Part shown: positions 19,301 to 27,862 of the stretch, in pieces
Numbering within the stretch: the first letter of the stretch is position 1
How the letters are laid out: the number at the start of each line of letters is the position of its first letter
DNA from: Chitinophagales bacterium
GTDB taxonomy: Bacteria > Bacteroidota > Bacteroidia > Chitinophagales > Chitinophagaceae
Assembly: GCA_026936105.1 (NCBI GenBank)
Contig: JAIXKI010000031.1
Coordinates: 89,730 to 153,729, forward strand
Direction of reading: 5' to 3'
DNA length: 64,000 bases
Notes under the pieces: model-generated
What the model saw: only the letters and a program-made list of their open reading frames with translations
What the model was told of the DNA's origin: nothing
Database searches by the model: none
Program-made: the position numbers and the translations under genes

Positions 19301-20714
19301 CCACCAAAACGAGGATAGGAAGATAAACGATCAGGATGATGATCTGCCCGAAAAAAGATGAGTGAACAATCTGTTGGGCAGCGCCTGAAACTTCATTGTC
19401 CATTTGCTCCCTGTTCAGAATATCAACACCCACATGATGATGCTTGCTCAGGAAAATACGATGGACGATTGCTTCCACAATGATCACCGCTCCGTCCACT
19501 ATGATGCCGAAATCAATTGCTCCCAGCGACATAAGATTGCCGCTGACACCGAATTGATTCATCATGATGACAGCAAAGAGCATGGACAAGGGTATCACTG
19601 ATGCCACGATAAAGCCTGCACGAAGATTGCCCAGGAACAAGACCAGGACAAAGACCACAATCAGGAATCCGAGGGTCAGGTTTTCCGCTACGGTATGAAT
19701 AGCCCTGTTCACTAAATGAGTGCGGTCAAGAAAAGCTTCAATCTCTACTCCTTCAGGCAATGATTTCTGGATCTGTGCCACTCTTTCTTTCACAGCTTTT
19801 ACTACCTGAGCGCTGTTCGATCCTTTCAACATCATCACAATTCCACCCACCACTTCTCCCTGTCCATCTTTCGTCATACTGCCATAGCGGATGGCGCTTC
19901 CCAACTGAGGCGTGGCAATATCCCTTATCAAAACCGGAATACCATTAGAATTGGTCTTGACCACTATCTTTCCGATATCATCCAATGTGTTCACCAATCC
20001 CAGGGCACGGATGAAATAAACATTCGGCTTCTTCTCGATATAGGCTCCGCCTGTGTTCTCATTGTTTTTTTCCAATGCAGTAAAAACTTCCGGAATGGTT
20101 ACGTTCATTGATTTCAGCCGCTCAGGATCAAGAGCCACTTCATATTGTTTCAGCAATCCTCCGAAACTGTTCACTTCGGCCACACCGGGAGTGCCCAGCA
20201 ATTGTCTTCCCACTATCCAATCCTGAAGAGTCCTCAACTCCATTGGAGAAAATTTATCTTCAAATCCGGCTTTGGGTTTTATGATATATTGATAGATCTC
20301 GCCGAGTCCCGTACTTACCGGGCCAAGCTCCGGCTCACCGGCGCCTTGCGGAATTTCTGTTTCAGCTTCTTTCAGCCTTTCACTTACCAACTGTCTTGCA
20401 AAGTAGGTGTTGACGTCTTCCTTAAACACGATCGTAATCACGCTTAACCCGAATCTTGATATGGAGCGGATCTCCACCAGGTCCGGCAATGTTGCCATTG
20501 CTCTTTCAATGGGATAGGTAATGAACTTCTCTACGTCCTGAGTCGCCAGTGTTCCGGAAAGTGTCAATACCTGCACCTGGTTGTTGGTGATATCAGGCAC
20601 AGCATCTATAGGAAGTTTTTTCAAAGAAAAAATTCCGGTCACGATCAAGGCCAGGGTCAATAACCCGATGATCAGTTTATTCCTGATACTGAATTGTATA
20701 ATGCTGCTCAACAT
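16383..20714 (-). CDS. CzcA-type RND metal pump fused to TolC-like channel
   Basis: This 1443-residue protein joins two components. Residues 1 to about 1035 are an RND heavy-metal pump with 12 membrane helices and two periplasmic loops. Helix 4 has the pattern DFGIIVDGAVIIVE, with the Asp-Asp-Glu set of CzcA-like pumps for Zn, Co, Cd or Ni; the Cu/Ag pump CusA lacks the first Asp. Residues about 1065-1443 are an outer-membrane efflux protein with the usual coiled-coil repeats (VNEAIDSALKNNLQYQ, DIAWPGLYKARKNYFDE). Between them, residues about 1036-1065 read like a signal peptide: basic SKKLKVK, a hydrophobic stretch, then SPVKAQT. Such fusions are widespread in Bacteroidota; processing of the junction is my inference. 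It is cotranscribed with the adaptor gene. Confidence 0.92.
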   Translation of the reverse strand: MLSSIIQFSIRNKLIIGLLTLALIVTGIFSLKKLPIDAVPDITNNQVQVLTLSGTLATQDVEKFITYPIERAMATLPDLVEIRSISRFGLSVITIVFKEDVNTYFARQLVSERLKEAETEIPQGAGEPELGPVSTGLGEIYQYIIKPKAGFEDKFSPMELRTLQDWIVGRQLLGTPGVAEVNSFGGLLKQYEVALDPERLKSMNVTIPEVFTALEKNNENTGGAYIEKKPNVYFIRALGLVNTLDDIGKIVVKTNSNGIPVLIRDIATPQLGSAIRYGSMTKDGQGEVVGGIVMMLKGSNSAQVVKAVKERVAQIQKSLPEGVEIEAFLDRTHLVNRAIHTVAENLTLGFLIVVFVLVLFLGNLRAGFIVASVIPLSMLFAVIMMNQFGVSGNLMSLGAIDFGIIVDGAVIIVEAIVHRIFLSKHHHVGVDILNREQMDNEVSGAAQQIVHSSFFGQIIILIVYLPILVLVGIEGKMFKPMAQTVSFAILGAFILSVTYLPMVSSLFLGRKTKHKQNFSDRMMNRLYRLYKPVLNFALKNKWKITLASLAVFMASFLLFRNLGGEFIPTLEEGDFAVETILPQGSSLSQTVEVFEKASSMLKEKFPEVKEVVGKIGSAEVPTDPMPINTGDMMVILKNKSEWTSAHDRNELAQKMTDALSVLPGVFFGFQQPIQMRFNELMTGIRQDVAVKIFGENMDTLLAYAHRVNDVINSIKGTVSPRVEVTSGLPQITIRYDRDKIARYGVNIDDLNHIVRAAFAGESAGLVFENERRFDLVVRLQTEKRRDIDDIKDLFVPIASGTQVPLQQLADINYELGPSQITREDAKRRISVGFNVPERDVKTVVRELQDKLEQKVKLPPGYYFTYGGQFQNLEEASQRLSIAVPVALALIFVLLFFAFGNIQQCLLVFSAIPLSAIGGVLALWIAGMPFSISAGIGFIALFGVSVLNGIVLIDHFNQLKKKGMTDITQRILEGTKNRFRSVIITGAVPALGFLPMVISRGAGAEVQRPLAIVVIGGLVTATLLTLIVMPVLYSLFSKKLKVKITPAASIVTLSFFVFSSSPVKAQTVKRITVNEAIDSALKNNLQYQVNRQQYNRSVLEKKTAYEIPKTGVFVENEDIHPGDREGVLKIGLSQDIAWPGLYKARKNYFDEQSKYYEVNTRVIDAALKRDVRTVYYQLWYLEEKQKLFERLDSIYSSLYDVATLRVRTGDVAGLDSIAAEARMREVEAMKNQLNSELMIRQQSLMQLLNTKEILFPVEKRLEKLSLPEEADSLHPLLKLQQQNINIAGANILVQRNMNKPEFSGRFFSQRLYGVKDPFSGFSVTAAFPLFGGSAYRSKVRSAIAEVSVQQKELEYQSQVINTERAIALNEIHKDQTMLSFYESTGIRQAEQIIKSASIAYSSGEIGFAELSQFLTQAIDIQKNYLDNLNQYNQSVIQYYYLINQ

Positions 20715-20878
20715 TTTTATTTAGTTGAAATTTTCTTTCTTCTTATGTCAAATGGAATTGTAATGATCGTTGCCTGTCATAGAAACGGCAAACAGATATC
20801 ATGATCTTTAACGATAAATTCAGTGAAAGGGATGATGCGTCTTGTCGTCTCCCATATTCATCAACTGAAAATAAGCGA

Positions 20879-21190
20879 TCAAAGCCTGGGAGGCTGCCAC
20901 ACGGGAAGTGAGATTTCTATGAGATCTCCTGAAGAAAATACGAGAAAGTGTGTATCGCGGGTAAAAGGAGTATAACCGGAAGTGGTTACAGTTTGGTTTA
21001 TGGAAAAACCGGTACAGCAGGAACAGGAACAAAACGGAGGACAGATATCATTTACATTATGATGCTGTGTTTCGTGTGAGGCATTGCTCACTGTCTGAAC
21101 AAAATTACAGCTGCATGCTTTGCTGTCATTGCACGGAAGGCAGGCAACTGCCAATAAATAAAAAGCAAACAGAAAGCCCAGCTTTTTCAT
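20879..21190 (-). CDS. Small Cys-rich exported protein, DUF6660-like
   Basis: This 103-residue protein has an N-terminal hydrophobic signal (LGFLFAFYLLAVACLPC) and many cysteines: CxxC after the signal, CSC, and then ICPPFCSCSCCTGF in the middle. It resembles a Bacteroidota family (DUF6660) of unknown function that I associate with heavy-metal RND genes. The Cys pattern and a His pair (THHN-like HETQHHN) fit a periplasmic metal-binding role, by inference. It lies between the AraC-type regulator and the CzcA-TolC fusion on the same strand. The 164 bp from its stop to the pump gene hold no further gene. Confidence 0.6.
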   Translation of the reverse strand: MKKLGFLFAFYLLAVACLPCNDSKACSCNFVQTVSNASHETQHHNVNDICPPFCSCSCCTGFSINQTVTTSGYTPFTRDTHFLVFSSGDLIEISLPVWQPPRL

Positions 21191-21242
21191 AAGCTCAAAA
21201 ATATCAATTGAAAAGCATTTTTAAAAGCATACAGGAAAGAAA

Positions 21243-22190
21243 TCAGCGCAGGAGCAATTCACAAGGCTTTAATCCCGTATGTTTTTTAAATGCAGTGGAA
21301 AAATGCGAGATGGAAGAATAGCCCAGGTTCAGGGACACTTCTGTCACACTTAATCCTTTTTCATAGAGCAGATATTTGGCGTGTTCCATTCTCTGGCTTT
21401 GATAAAAATCAAATATGGTAGTGCCGAACATCTCCTTAAATCCTTTTTTCAGATAACATTCATTGATGGCCACCTTGCGGCTCAGTTCCCTGATCGTGAT
21501 CGGCTCGCCGATGTGTTCAATCAGTATTTCTCTTGCTTTGATGATTTTTTCACGGTCTGCTTCATTGGCCAGGAATTTACAACTGACCACATCCAGTTCT
21601 TTTTCTCCCAGCATACATCCCAAAGCATATAAAAGCAGCATCTGGGTTTGTGCATTGACATAAATATTTTCGAGGGTATCCGAAAAATTATGATTCAGTA
21701 ACCCGTCCAGCACTGCCCTCATGCGGCCGCACAAAGGAACGATCTTGGTAAACGGTGAGTTATGCCTGAAATTAAGAATATCTTCTACCAAAGTGTCATC
21801 GGAATAACGCGGCTTAACAAACTGGGACAGATGCACCGGTGAAAAACGGAAACTCAAAACATTCACGCTGTCCGATCCTTCATCGCAGCTTTTTTCTTTT
21901 GCAGGATTTAATCCGCATTGATCACAATCAGAGTCTTTTTGACGGCAATATATTTTTTTACTTACACAAAACTTCAGTTCCAGGTAATTCTTGTCTGCAT
22001 CATTATTCTCATAATGGTACACCATCATACCGATGTCATCCATATTCCATTGAGGGTCTTTCTGATAACGCCTGACGCTGTATTGTACTGACCCGGGTAT
22101 CAGGTTTTCCTTTTCATACAATAATTCCCACTGTCCCTGAACAGGCGTTTGTTTATACGCCAGTGTCAATATATCGAGTTGCTGATTCAT
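21243..22190 (-). CDS. AraC-family regulator with Cys-rich segment
   Basis: The last 100 residues of this 315-residue protein are an AraC-type DNA-binding domain with two helix-turn-helix motifs (ITIRELSRKVAINECYLKKGFK and VTEVSLNLGYSSISHFSTAFKKHTG, ending GLKPCELLLR). The N-terminal part is not a standard sugar-binding cupin. It contains a cluster of cysteines around residues 78-97 (YCRQKDSDCDQCGLNPAKEK, then another Cys) that could bind a metal. The gene is first in a same-strand series with the Cys-rich protein, CzcA-TolC, CzcB and the P1B-4 ATPase, so it probably controls metal efflux. That it senses metal directly is inferred. Confidence 0.82.
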   Translation of the reverse strand: MNQQLDILTLAYKQTPVQGQWELLYEKENLIPGSVQYSVRRYQKDPQWNMDDIGMMVYHYENNDADKNYLELKFCVSKKIYCRQKDSDCDQCGLNPAKEKSCDEGSDSVNVLSFRFSPVHLSQFVKPRYSDDTLVEDILNFRHNSPFTKIVPLCGRMRAVLDGLLNHNFSDTLENIYVNAQTQMLLLYALGCMLGEKELDVVSCKFLANEADREKIIKAREILIEHIGEPITIRELSRKVAINECYLKKGFKEMFGTTIFDFYQSQRMEHAKYLLYEKGLSVTEVSLNLGYSSISHFSTAFKKHTGLKPCELLLR

Positions 22191-22296
22191 AATGAACAGC
22201 GAATTTACGACAGATAAATCTATTTTCTTTTTCGCCGGGGCAAAAAGCAGGATAAGTTGATTTTTAAGAAATTATATACTAATAATATTCCTTTTT

Positions 22297-22324
22297 TTGC
22301 GTTTGCTCTTAAGAGTTAACTTTG
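22297..22324 (+). promoter_or_regulatory. Promoter of lpxA
   Basis: A TTG at 22297-22299 is separated by 17 bp from TAACTTTG at 22317-22324. This matches the Bacteroidota promoter (TTG, 17-23 bp, TAnnTTTG). The predicted transcript starts about 35 nt before the lpxA ATG. A small inverted repeat (CCGCCAT/ATGGCGG, 22327-22346) follows in the leader. Confidence 0.65.
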
Positions 22325-22365
22325 CCCGCCATCCGCTAATGGCGGTGAGTTCATATTCTAAGTGC

Positions 22366-23172
22366 ATGATTCATCCACATACTTATATCCATCCGAATGC
22401 CAGGCTTGCCACTAATGTAAAAGTGGATCCCTTTACTGTGATACATCAGGACGTTGAGATCGGGGAAGGAACCTGGATAGGGTCCAACGTGACCATAATG
22501 GAAGGCGCCCGCATCGGAAAAAACTGCAGGGTATTTCCCGGAGCTGTTATTGCTGCCATTCCGCAGGATATGAAATTCCAGGGTGAATATTCCAATGTAT
22601 TCATCGGTGATAACACCACCATCCGTGAATTTGTAACCGTGAACCGCGGCACCAGAGAAAAAGAAAAGACTGTAGTTGGAAATAATTGCCTGTTAATGGC
22701 GTATTGCCATCTTGCCCATGACTGCTTTGTTGGTGATAACTGCATCATGAGCAATAATACTCAGATTGCAGGACATGTCACCATTGGTGATTGGGCCATT
22801 ATGGGAGGCATGAGCGCTGTTCACCAGTTTGTAACTATCGGCCAGCATTCCATGATCGGTGGCGGATCGCTGGTCAGTAAAGATGTTCCACCATATATTA
22901 AAGCCGGTCGCAATCCCCTGACCTATGCCGGAGTGAATTCCATCGGATTAAAAAGAAGAGGTTTCACCATTGAAAAGATCAATCACATTCTTGAAATATA
23001 CCGGGTCATTTACGGCAAAGGTTTGAATATCTCTCAGGCCGTGGAGTACCTGGAAGAAGAATTTGCAGCTACTGATGAAAGAGATGAGATAGTACAGTTC
23101 ATTCGCAACTCACAAAGAGGCATCATTAAACGCTTCTCAAAAACAAACGGCGATGAAGGTTTCGTTGACTGA
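22366..23172 (+). CDS. lpxA: UDP-GlcNAc acyltransferase (lipid A synthesis)
   Basis: LpxA transfers a 3-hydroxyacyl chain from ACP to UDP-N-acetylglucosamine, the first step of lipid A synthesis in the cytoplasm. The 268-residue protein is a left-handed beta helix built of hexapeptide repeats (for example VEIGEGTWIGSNVTIMEGAR). The catalytic His region is YCHLAHDCFVGDNCIMSN, and the C-terminal helical part has GLKRRGFTIEKINHILEIYR. The ATG at 22366 gives the normal N-terminus (MIHPHTYIHPNARL). The upstream TTG at 22297 is part of the promoter. The gene overlaps the following ABC ATPase gene by 20 bp. Confidence 0.95.
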   Translation: MIHPHTYIHPNARLATNVKVDPFTVIHQDVEIGEGTWIGSNVTIMEGARIGKNCRVFPGAVIAAIPQDMKFQGEYSNVFIGDNTTIREFVTVNRGTREKEKTVVGNNCLLMAYCHLAHDCFVGDNCIMSNNTQIAGHVTIGDWAIMGGMSAVHQFVTIGQHSMIGGGSLVSKDVPPYIKAGRNPLTYAGVNSIGLKRRGFTIEKINHILEIYRVIYGKGLNISQAVEYLEEEFAATDERDEIVQFIRNSQRGIIKRFSKTNGDEGFVD

Positions 23173-23773
23173 TGCCGGAAAACGTTTCAACCGGGATTGG
23201 ATCTTCCGCCATCTCACCTACATTTTCGAACAAGGCAGCTCCTATGCTATCATTGGCCCTAACGGATCAGGCAAGAGCACTTTACTGCAGGTGATCAGCG
23301 GAAGCATGCAGATCAATGAGGGGAAAATAGTATGGAGCCATGACAACAGATCGCTGGCAAATGACACCGTTTTTAACATGGTCTCCATTTGTGCCCCATA
23401 TCTGGAAGTAGTGGAAGAAATGACGCTGAAAGAATTTTTACATTTCCACCAGGTGTTCAAACCTTTCCTTCCGGAATTCCCGGTGGAAAAAATCATTTCA
23501 ATGATCGGATTGGACAAAGCATCCGGCAAACAGATCCGCTATTATTCTTCAGGCATGAGGCAGAGGGTGAGACTGGCACAGGCTATATTTTCTGATGTTC
23601 CGGCTGTTTTACTTGATGAGCCTTGTACCAACCTTGATGCAGCCGGGATCTCGTTATATAACCAGCTGATCAACGATTACTGCAAAGACCGCCTGGTAGT
23701 GGTAAGCAGTAATGATGAAACCGAGTATGGTTTTTGCAAAAACAGGATCAACATCAATGACTATAAAAAATAA
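23153..23773 (+). CDS. Orphan ABC ATPase with altered Q- and H-loops
   Basis: This 206-residue ATPase domain has a Walker A (GPNGSGKST), an ABC signature (YSSGMRQRVRLAQA) and a Walker B with catalytic Glu (AVLLDEPCTNLD). Where the Q-loop Gln is expected it reads SICAPYLEVVEEMT, and the usual switch His is replaced (VVSSNDETEYG). No permease gene is adjacent. It overlaps lpxA by 20 bp, so the two are translated from one mRNA, which suggests a link with outer-membrane lipid or envelope assembly. Its partner and substrate are unknown. The family without permease seems conserved next to lpxA in Bacteroidota, as I recall. Confidence 0.8.
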   Translation: MKVSLTDAGKRFNRDWIFRHLTYIFEQGSSYAIIGPNGSGKSTLLQVISGSMQINEGKIVWSHDNRSLANDTVFNMVSICAPYLEVVEEMTLKEFLHFHQVFKPFLPEFPVEKIISMIGLDKASGKQIRYYSSGMRQRVRLAQAIFSDVPAVLLDEPCTNLDAAGISLYNQLINDYCKDRLVVVSSNDETEYGFCKNRININDYKK

Positions 23774-23780
23774 TTCCGCA

Positions 23781-25355
23781 TTAATGAAGCCCTTCCATAT
23801 TCATTTGTTTATTCCGGCTGCCTTTGGACAATAATATAAATGGAACACAAACCAGGAATAGCAAACCGATAAAGAGAAATACATCCATATAGGTCAGCAC
23901 TGCCGCCTGCCTGAAAACAGAATAATCCAATGCTTTATAAGCGCTTTTCAATGCCATATCAGGAGTCATTCCTTTTGCCATAAATCCCTGTCGAAGCGCT
24001 GCTATTTTATTCTGAACAACCGGGTCGGTAATATCCAGTTTGCTTACCAGGTCATAACGGTGAAGCATGGTCTTTCTTGCCATAAAAGTGGTAATGACTG
24101 CAATACCGAATGAGCCTCCCAGCTGGCGCATCATTCCGGTGAAAGAGGCTCCCTCGCCGATCTCCTGGCCGTTCAAAGTGCTTAATGCCAGAGTAGTGAT
24201 CGGAACAAACAACATTCCCATGGCAAATCCTCTGAGAATAAGCAACCAGAAAAACGCTTCTTCACTTGTATCAGGTGTCAGGATCTTATAGCCCCATACC
24301 GAATAAAAGAAAAATAAAAGCATTCCGAAAGCAACAAGATATTGCTGCTTCACTCCTCTTTGTATCAGCTTTCCTATAACCGGCATCATGAATGCAGTTG
24401 TCAATGCAGAAGGAACCAGGAGCAATCCCGCCTGTGTAGCCGTCCATCCTAACGATGATTGTGTGTACAACGGAATGATAAATGTGGACCCATACAATCC
24501 AAATCCAAGAATGAAAGAAAGAATAGTGCCCACTCTCAGGTTTCCATTCTTCAATACCCGAAGATTTACCACAGGTTTTCTAAAAACAATTTCTCTCCAT
24601 AGAAAGAAGAAAAAGCCAAGACAACTGATGATGGTGAATGCAACGATGACACTATCATTGAACCAGTCGTCATCCTGACCCTTTTCCAGTACATATTGTA
24701 AAGAACCCACAAAAACGGCAAGTAAAGCAATTCCAAGCCAGTCTATATCTTCTTTCTGGCTTTTCTCCGCATACTTCGGACTTTTTACGTATTGTAAGGT
24801 GAGCAGGATAGCAATGATGCCCAGCGGAATGTTGATATAAAAAATATAGGGCCAGGAATAGTTATCGGTAATGTATCCTCCCAACGGCGGGCCCAATGTT
24901 GGGCCAACCACCACTCCCATTCCATAGATGGCCTGGGCCATGCTTCTTTTTTCGTAAGGATAACTTTCTGTAAGGATGGTCTGCGAAGTGACCAGCAAAG
25001 CGCCACCGCCTAATCCCTGCATGAAGCGAAAGATCACCAGCTCCCACAAGCCCGTGGAATTGCCGCATAAAAAAGAAAAGATCGTGAATATGGCAATGGA
25101 AGCAGCAAAATAATTCCGCCTGCCAAATTGCTGAGACAGCCAGCTCGTCATGGGTACAACGATCACGTTTCCGATAGCATAAGCAGTGATCACCCATCCG
25201 ATCTCGGTTGTGGTAGCGCCCAGGTTGCCTTTCATATCCGTCAACGCAACATTTACAATGGTGGTGTCCACTATTTCCAGCACGGTACAGATAATGGCTA
25301 AAATAGTGATGACAACCCTGCGGTGTCCATACTCAACTAATGAATCGTATTGCAT
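23781..25355 (-). CDS. emrB: DHA2-family multidrug exporter (EmrB-like)
   Basis: This 524-residue inner-membrane transporter belongs to the 14-helix DHA2 branch of the major facilitator superfamily, driven by the proton gradient. The N-terminal helix contains LEIVDTTIVNVAL, the classical DHA2 motif with a membrane Asp. Motif A (SWLSQQFGRRNYFA) and motif C (GMGVVVGPTLGPPLGGYI) are present. It follows emrA by 25 bp in the operon tetR-tolC-emrA-emrB, so it exports drugs or toxic metabolites through a tripartite channel. The substrate cannot be read from sequence. Confidence 0.9.
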   Translation of the reverse strand: MQYDSLVEYGHRRVVITILAIICTVLEIVDTTIVNVALTDMKGNLGATTTEIGWVITAYAIGNVIVVPMTSWLSQQFGRRNYFAASIAIFTIFSFLCGNSTGLWELVIFRFMQGLGGGALLVTSQTILTESYPYEKRSMAQAIYGMGVVVGPTLGPPLGGYITDNYSWPYIFYINIPLGIIAILLTLQYVKSPKYAEKSQKEDIDWLGIALLAVFVGSLQYVLEKGQDDDWFNDSVIVAFTIISCLGFFFFLWREIVFRKPVVNLRVLKNGNLRVGTILSFILGFGLYGSTFIIPLYTQSSLGWTATQAGLLLVPSALTTAFMMPVIGKLIQRGVKQQYLVAFGMLLFFFYSVWGYKILTPDTSEEAFFWLLILRGFAMGMLFVPITTLALSTLNGQEIGEGASFTGMMRQLGGSFGIAVITTFMARKTMLHRYDLVSKLDITDPVVQNKIAALRQGFMAKGMTPDMALKSAYKALDYSVFRQAAVLTYMDVFLFIGLLFLVCVPFILLSKGSRNKQMNMEGLH

Positions 25356-25380
25356 ATACGGTCAGCGAAAACTCTTCAGT

Positions 25381-26484
25381 TTACTCTAGGCTTACATCAA
25401 CAGTTACATTCAGTCCCGGCCTCAGTTTTTTGATAAGAGAGTCGGAAGCATCAGTGAATTCAATCTTCACCGGTAAGCGCTGAACCACTTTTACAAAATT
25501 TCCGGATGCATTATCCGGGGGTAACAAAGCAAAAGTGGATCCGGTGGCAGGAGAAAAAGAACTGACCACTGCCTTGAATTCATGCCGGGGATAGGCATCA
25601 GCCGTGACAATGACGCTCTGCCCTTCTCTCATTTTATTCAGTTGTGTTTCCTTAAAATTGGCAACCACCCACACATCCTGGCTGTGTATCATGCTGAACA
25701 ATGCCTGACCCGCCTGTACAAACTGTCCGGGTTGCACTCCCACTTTTGAAAGATGCCCATCTTCATCAGCAGTGATAATAGTGTATGAAAGACTCAGCTT
25801 AGCTGCATCCACATCCACTTCCCTTTGCCTGATGGCAGCCTGTGCCACATTCACCTGTTCTGCTGTAGCATTGCTCTGCACCGTGACAGCGTTGGTCTGA
25901 TGCGATGCCTGATTTTTTTGTCCCTGTAAAACCGATAGTTGTTTTTCTGCCGTTTCCTTTGCAGCCCATGCCTGTTCATATTGCTGCTGGGTAATCGAAT
26001 GATCTTTAATCAGGTTGGCATAGCGTTCATAATCCTGATTGGCACGCCATGCAGTGATCTTTGCTGCCGCTATCTGTGAGTCAATGGTAACAATGGAAGC
26101 AGCCGATGTGGCAATGTTCGCTTTCGATGCAGATGCCATGGCAATGGCATTCTGCAAATTAGCTTTGGCTATTCCCAATGCAGCTTCTGCTTCTTCCAGT
26201 TTTAATTTATAATCACGGTCATCCAGTATGATCAGTGTATCACCTTTTTTCACCCACTGGTTATCTTTCACCCGCACTTCTTTTATATACCCCGACACAT
26301 GAGGGATCACCAGCAGGATGTCGGCGCTCACCTGTGCGTCATCCGTTTCTTCGTGATGAAGGCTGTACCGGTATTTTGAAATACCGAACCAGCTTCCTCC
26401 CACCAGCAGGAGGATAAGCAGTATTATGAAGAACGGGTTTCTTTTCTTTTTCTTTGGTGTCACTTCTTCATTTTTTGTTTCCAT
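25381..26484 (-). CDS. emrA: EmrA-like membrane fusion protein
   Basis: This 367-residue adaptor is anchored by one N-terminal membrane helix (NPFFIILLILLLVGGSWFG). It has the split lipoyl domain (ILLVIPHVSGYIKEVRVKDN and DEDGHLSKVGVQPGQFVQAG) with a long coiled coil between (about residues 100-225). A beta-barrel domain follows (VWVVANFKETQLNKMREGQ). The ETDDAQV strand before the lipoyl domain is the EmrA/HlyD hallmark. It joins the EmrB-like pump to the TolC-like channel, both encoded beside it on the same strand. Confidence 0.92.
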   Translation of the reverse strand: METKNEEVTPKKKKRNPFFIILLILLLVGGSWFGISKYRYSLHHEETDDAQVSADILLVIPHVSGYIKEVRVKDNQWVKKGDTLIILDDRDYKLKLEEAEAALGIAKANLQNAIAMASASKANIATSAASIVTIDSQIAAAKITAWRANQDYERYANLIKDHSITQQQYEQAWAAKETAEKQLSVLQGQKNQASHQTNAVTVQSNATAEQVNVAQAAIRQREVDVDAAKLSLSYTIITADEDGHLSKVGVQPGQFVQAGQALFSMIHSQDVWVVANFKETQLNKMREGQSVIVTADAYPRHEFKAVVSSFSPATGSTFALLPPDNASGNFVKVVQRLPVKIEFTDASDSLIKKLRPGLNVTVDVSLE

Positions 26485-26512
26485 AATCGTTCTGATTAAG
26501 TCTTTTTAAAGT

Positions 26513-27862
26513 TTACTTGTTTAATTCTTCACTCAGGGTACCTGTTATCTGCAACAGTTTATGATAAGCCACGAAGGCATCGGCTTTTGCCAGGGTATAG
26601 CTGAGCATTGCCTGAAACTGTGCCACATCCGCTTCAAGCAAATCGGTGGTAGTGGCAAGGCTGTTGTCAAACTTGTTCCTGACGATCTTGAAATTTTCAT
26701 CGGCCTGCTCCACTGCCTTTGCATATACGTCTATCTTTTTGCGGCTGCTGAGAAATGTCAGGTAACTTTTATTCACCTGCAGTTGCAGGTTATCCGACAT
26801 CAGGCTTTTTGTCAACTCAGCTTCTTTTGCTTTTGCTTCTGCCTGCTCAATTTTGGATCTGGTCTTCCAGAGAGACCCGAGACTGTAGGATAAACCCACA
26901 CCTACATTAGTGGCATTCGTGATGGTCACCAGTTTCGGAATGTCGGCTGCGATATAACCCCCGGTCAATGAAACGGCCGGATACATCTGTCCTTTGGTGA
27001 TCCTGATCGCATCGTCTGCTGCTTTCTTTCTGTAATCTACTGCCATCAGGTCCTTACGGTTTGTGAAAGCTGTTTGCACATAATCCTGTAAAGCCAATCC
27101 CTTTTCTTTCTTTTCAATTACCGTTGTGTCTGTCTCCAATTGTGTATCGGTGGACAACCCCAGCATCAGGTCCATATTGAGATTGGCCATCTGAAGATTA
27201 TTTTGTGCATCCAGCAGATTCAGTTCAACATTTGAAGTTTGTAACTGGGCTTTTAAAAGATCATTCCTTGCCAGCAAACCATTTTTTTCCAGGTTGCTGA
27301 AATCTTTTTCACGTTGTTGTGATTGTTTGAGGTTGTCCTGAATGAGTTTTACTGAGGACATCGCTTTGAACAAATTGGCATAAGCTTCAATGGTATTCTG
27401 GATCACACCTTCTTTATCATTTGCAGCATCCAGCAGCGCAGCTTGTTCAAGATACCGGGATGATTCGATCCCATATTTGATCCTTCCCCCGGTAAAAACG
27501 GGAAATGAAACATTGGCAATACCATAGATAGCCTGCGATACAGAAGGCGGTTTTGAATTATTACCGCCAGGTCCTCCGCCTCCGGGATTACCACTGCCTG
27601 TTTTCAGATCCACTTTGGAGCCGAACAATCTCATATAGGCTCCACTCACACTGGCATCGGGCAATCTCTTTTCTTCCGCTTCTTTCAGCGCTGCCGTTGC
27701 TTCTTTGATCTTCTCAGAATTGATCTGCAGTTGCTTGCTGTTCTTAAGGCTCAGGTCAATAGCTTCCTGCAAAGTCAATTGCTTTTTTTCCTGAGCTTCC
27801 ATTCTCAGCCCGGACAACAACAGAACAAACAATAATAGAACCCAGGTCTTTTTATTCTTCAT
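26513..27862 (-). CDS. TolC-family outer-membrane efflux protein
   Basis: This 449-residue protein has a signal peptide (TWVLLLFVLLLSGLRMEAQ). It then shows the doubled TolC pattern: LTLQEAIDLSLKNSKQLQ near the start of the first half, and the second half beginning around VQTAFTNRKDLMAVDYRK. Long coiled-coil segments form the periplasmic tunnel. A Gly/Pro-rich loop (GSGNPGGGGPGGNNSKPP, about residues 84-101) interrupts the first outer-membrane beta hairpin and is probably surface exposed. The gene overlaps tetR by 11 bp and precedes emrA. Confidence 0.9.
   Translation of the reverse strand: MKNKKTWVLLLFVLLLSGLRMEAQEKKQLTLQEAIDLSLKNSKQLQINSEKIKEATAALKEAEEKRLPDASVSGAYMRLFGSKVDLKTGSGNPGGGGPGGNNSKPPSVSQAIYGIANVSFPVFTGGRIKYGIESSRYLEQAALLDAANDKEGVIQNTIEAYANLFKAMSSVKLIQDNLKQSQQREKDFSNLEKNGLLARNDLLKAQLQTSNVELNLLDAQNNLQMANLNMDLMLGLSTDTQLETDTTVIEKKEKGLALQDYVQTAFTNRKDLMAVDYRKKAADDAIRITKGQMYPAVSLTGGYIAADIPKLVTITNATNVGVGLSYSLGSLWKTRSKIEQAEAKAKEAELTKSLMSDNLQLQVNKSYLTFLSSRKKIDVYAKAVEQADENFKIVRNKFDNSLATTTDLLEADVAQFQAMLSYTLAKADAFVAYHKLLQITGTLSEELNK

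Noticed and set aside
20820..21032. Alternative minus-strand frame overlapping the Cys-rich protein
   Set aside because: The frame used for the DUF6660-like protein has a signal peptide and an ordered Cys pattern, while this one has neither.
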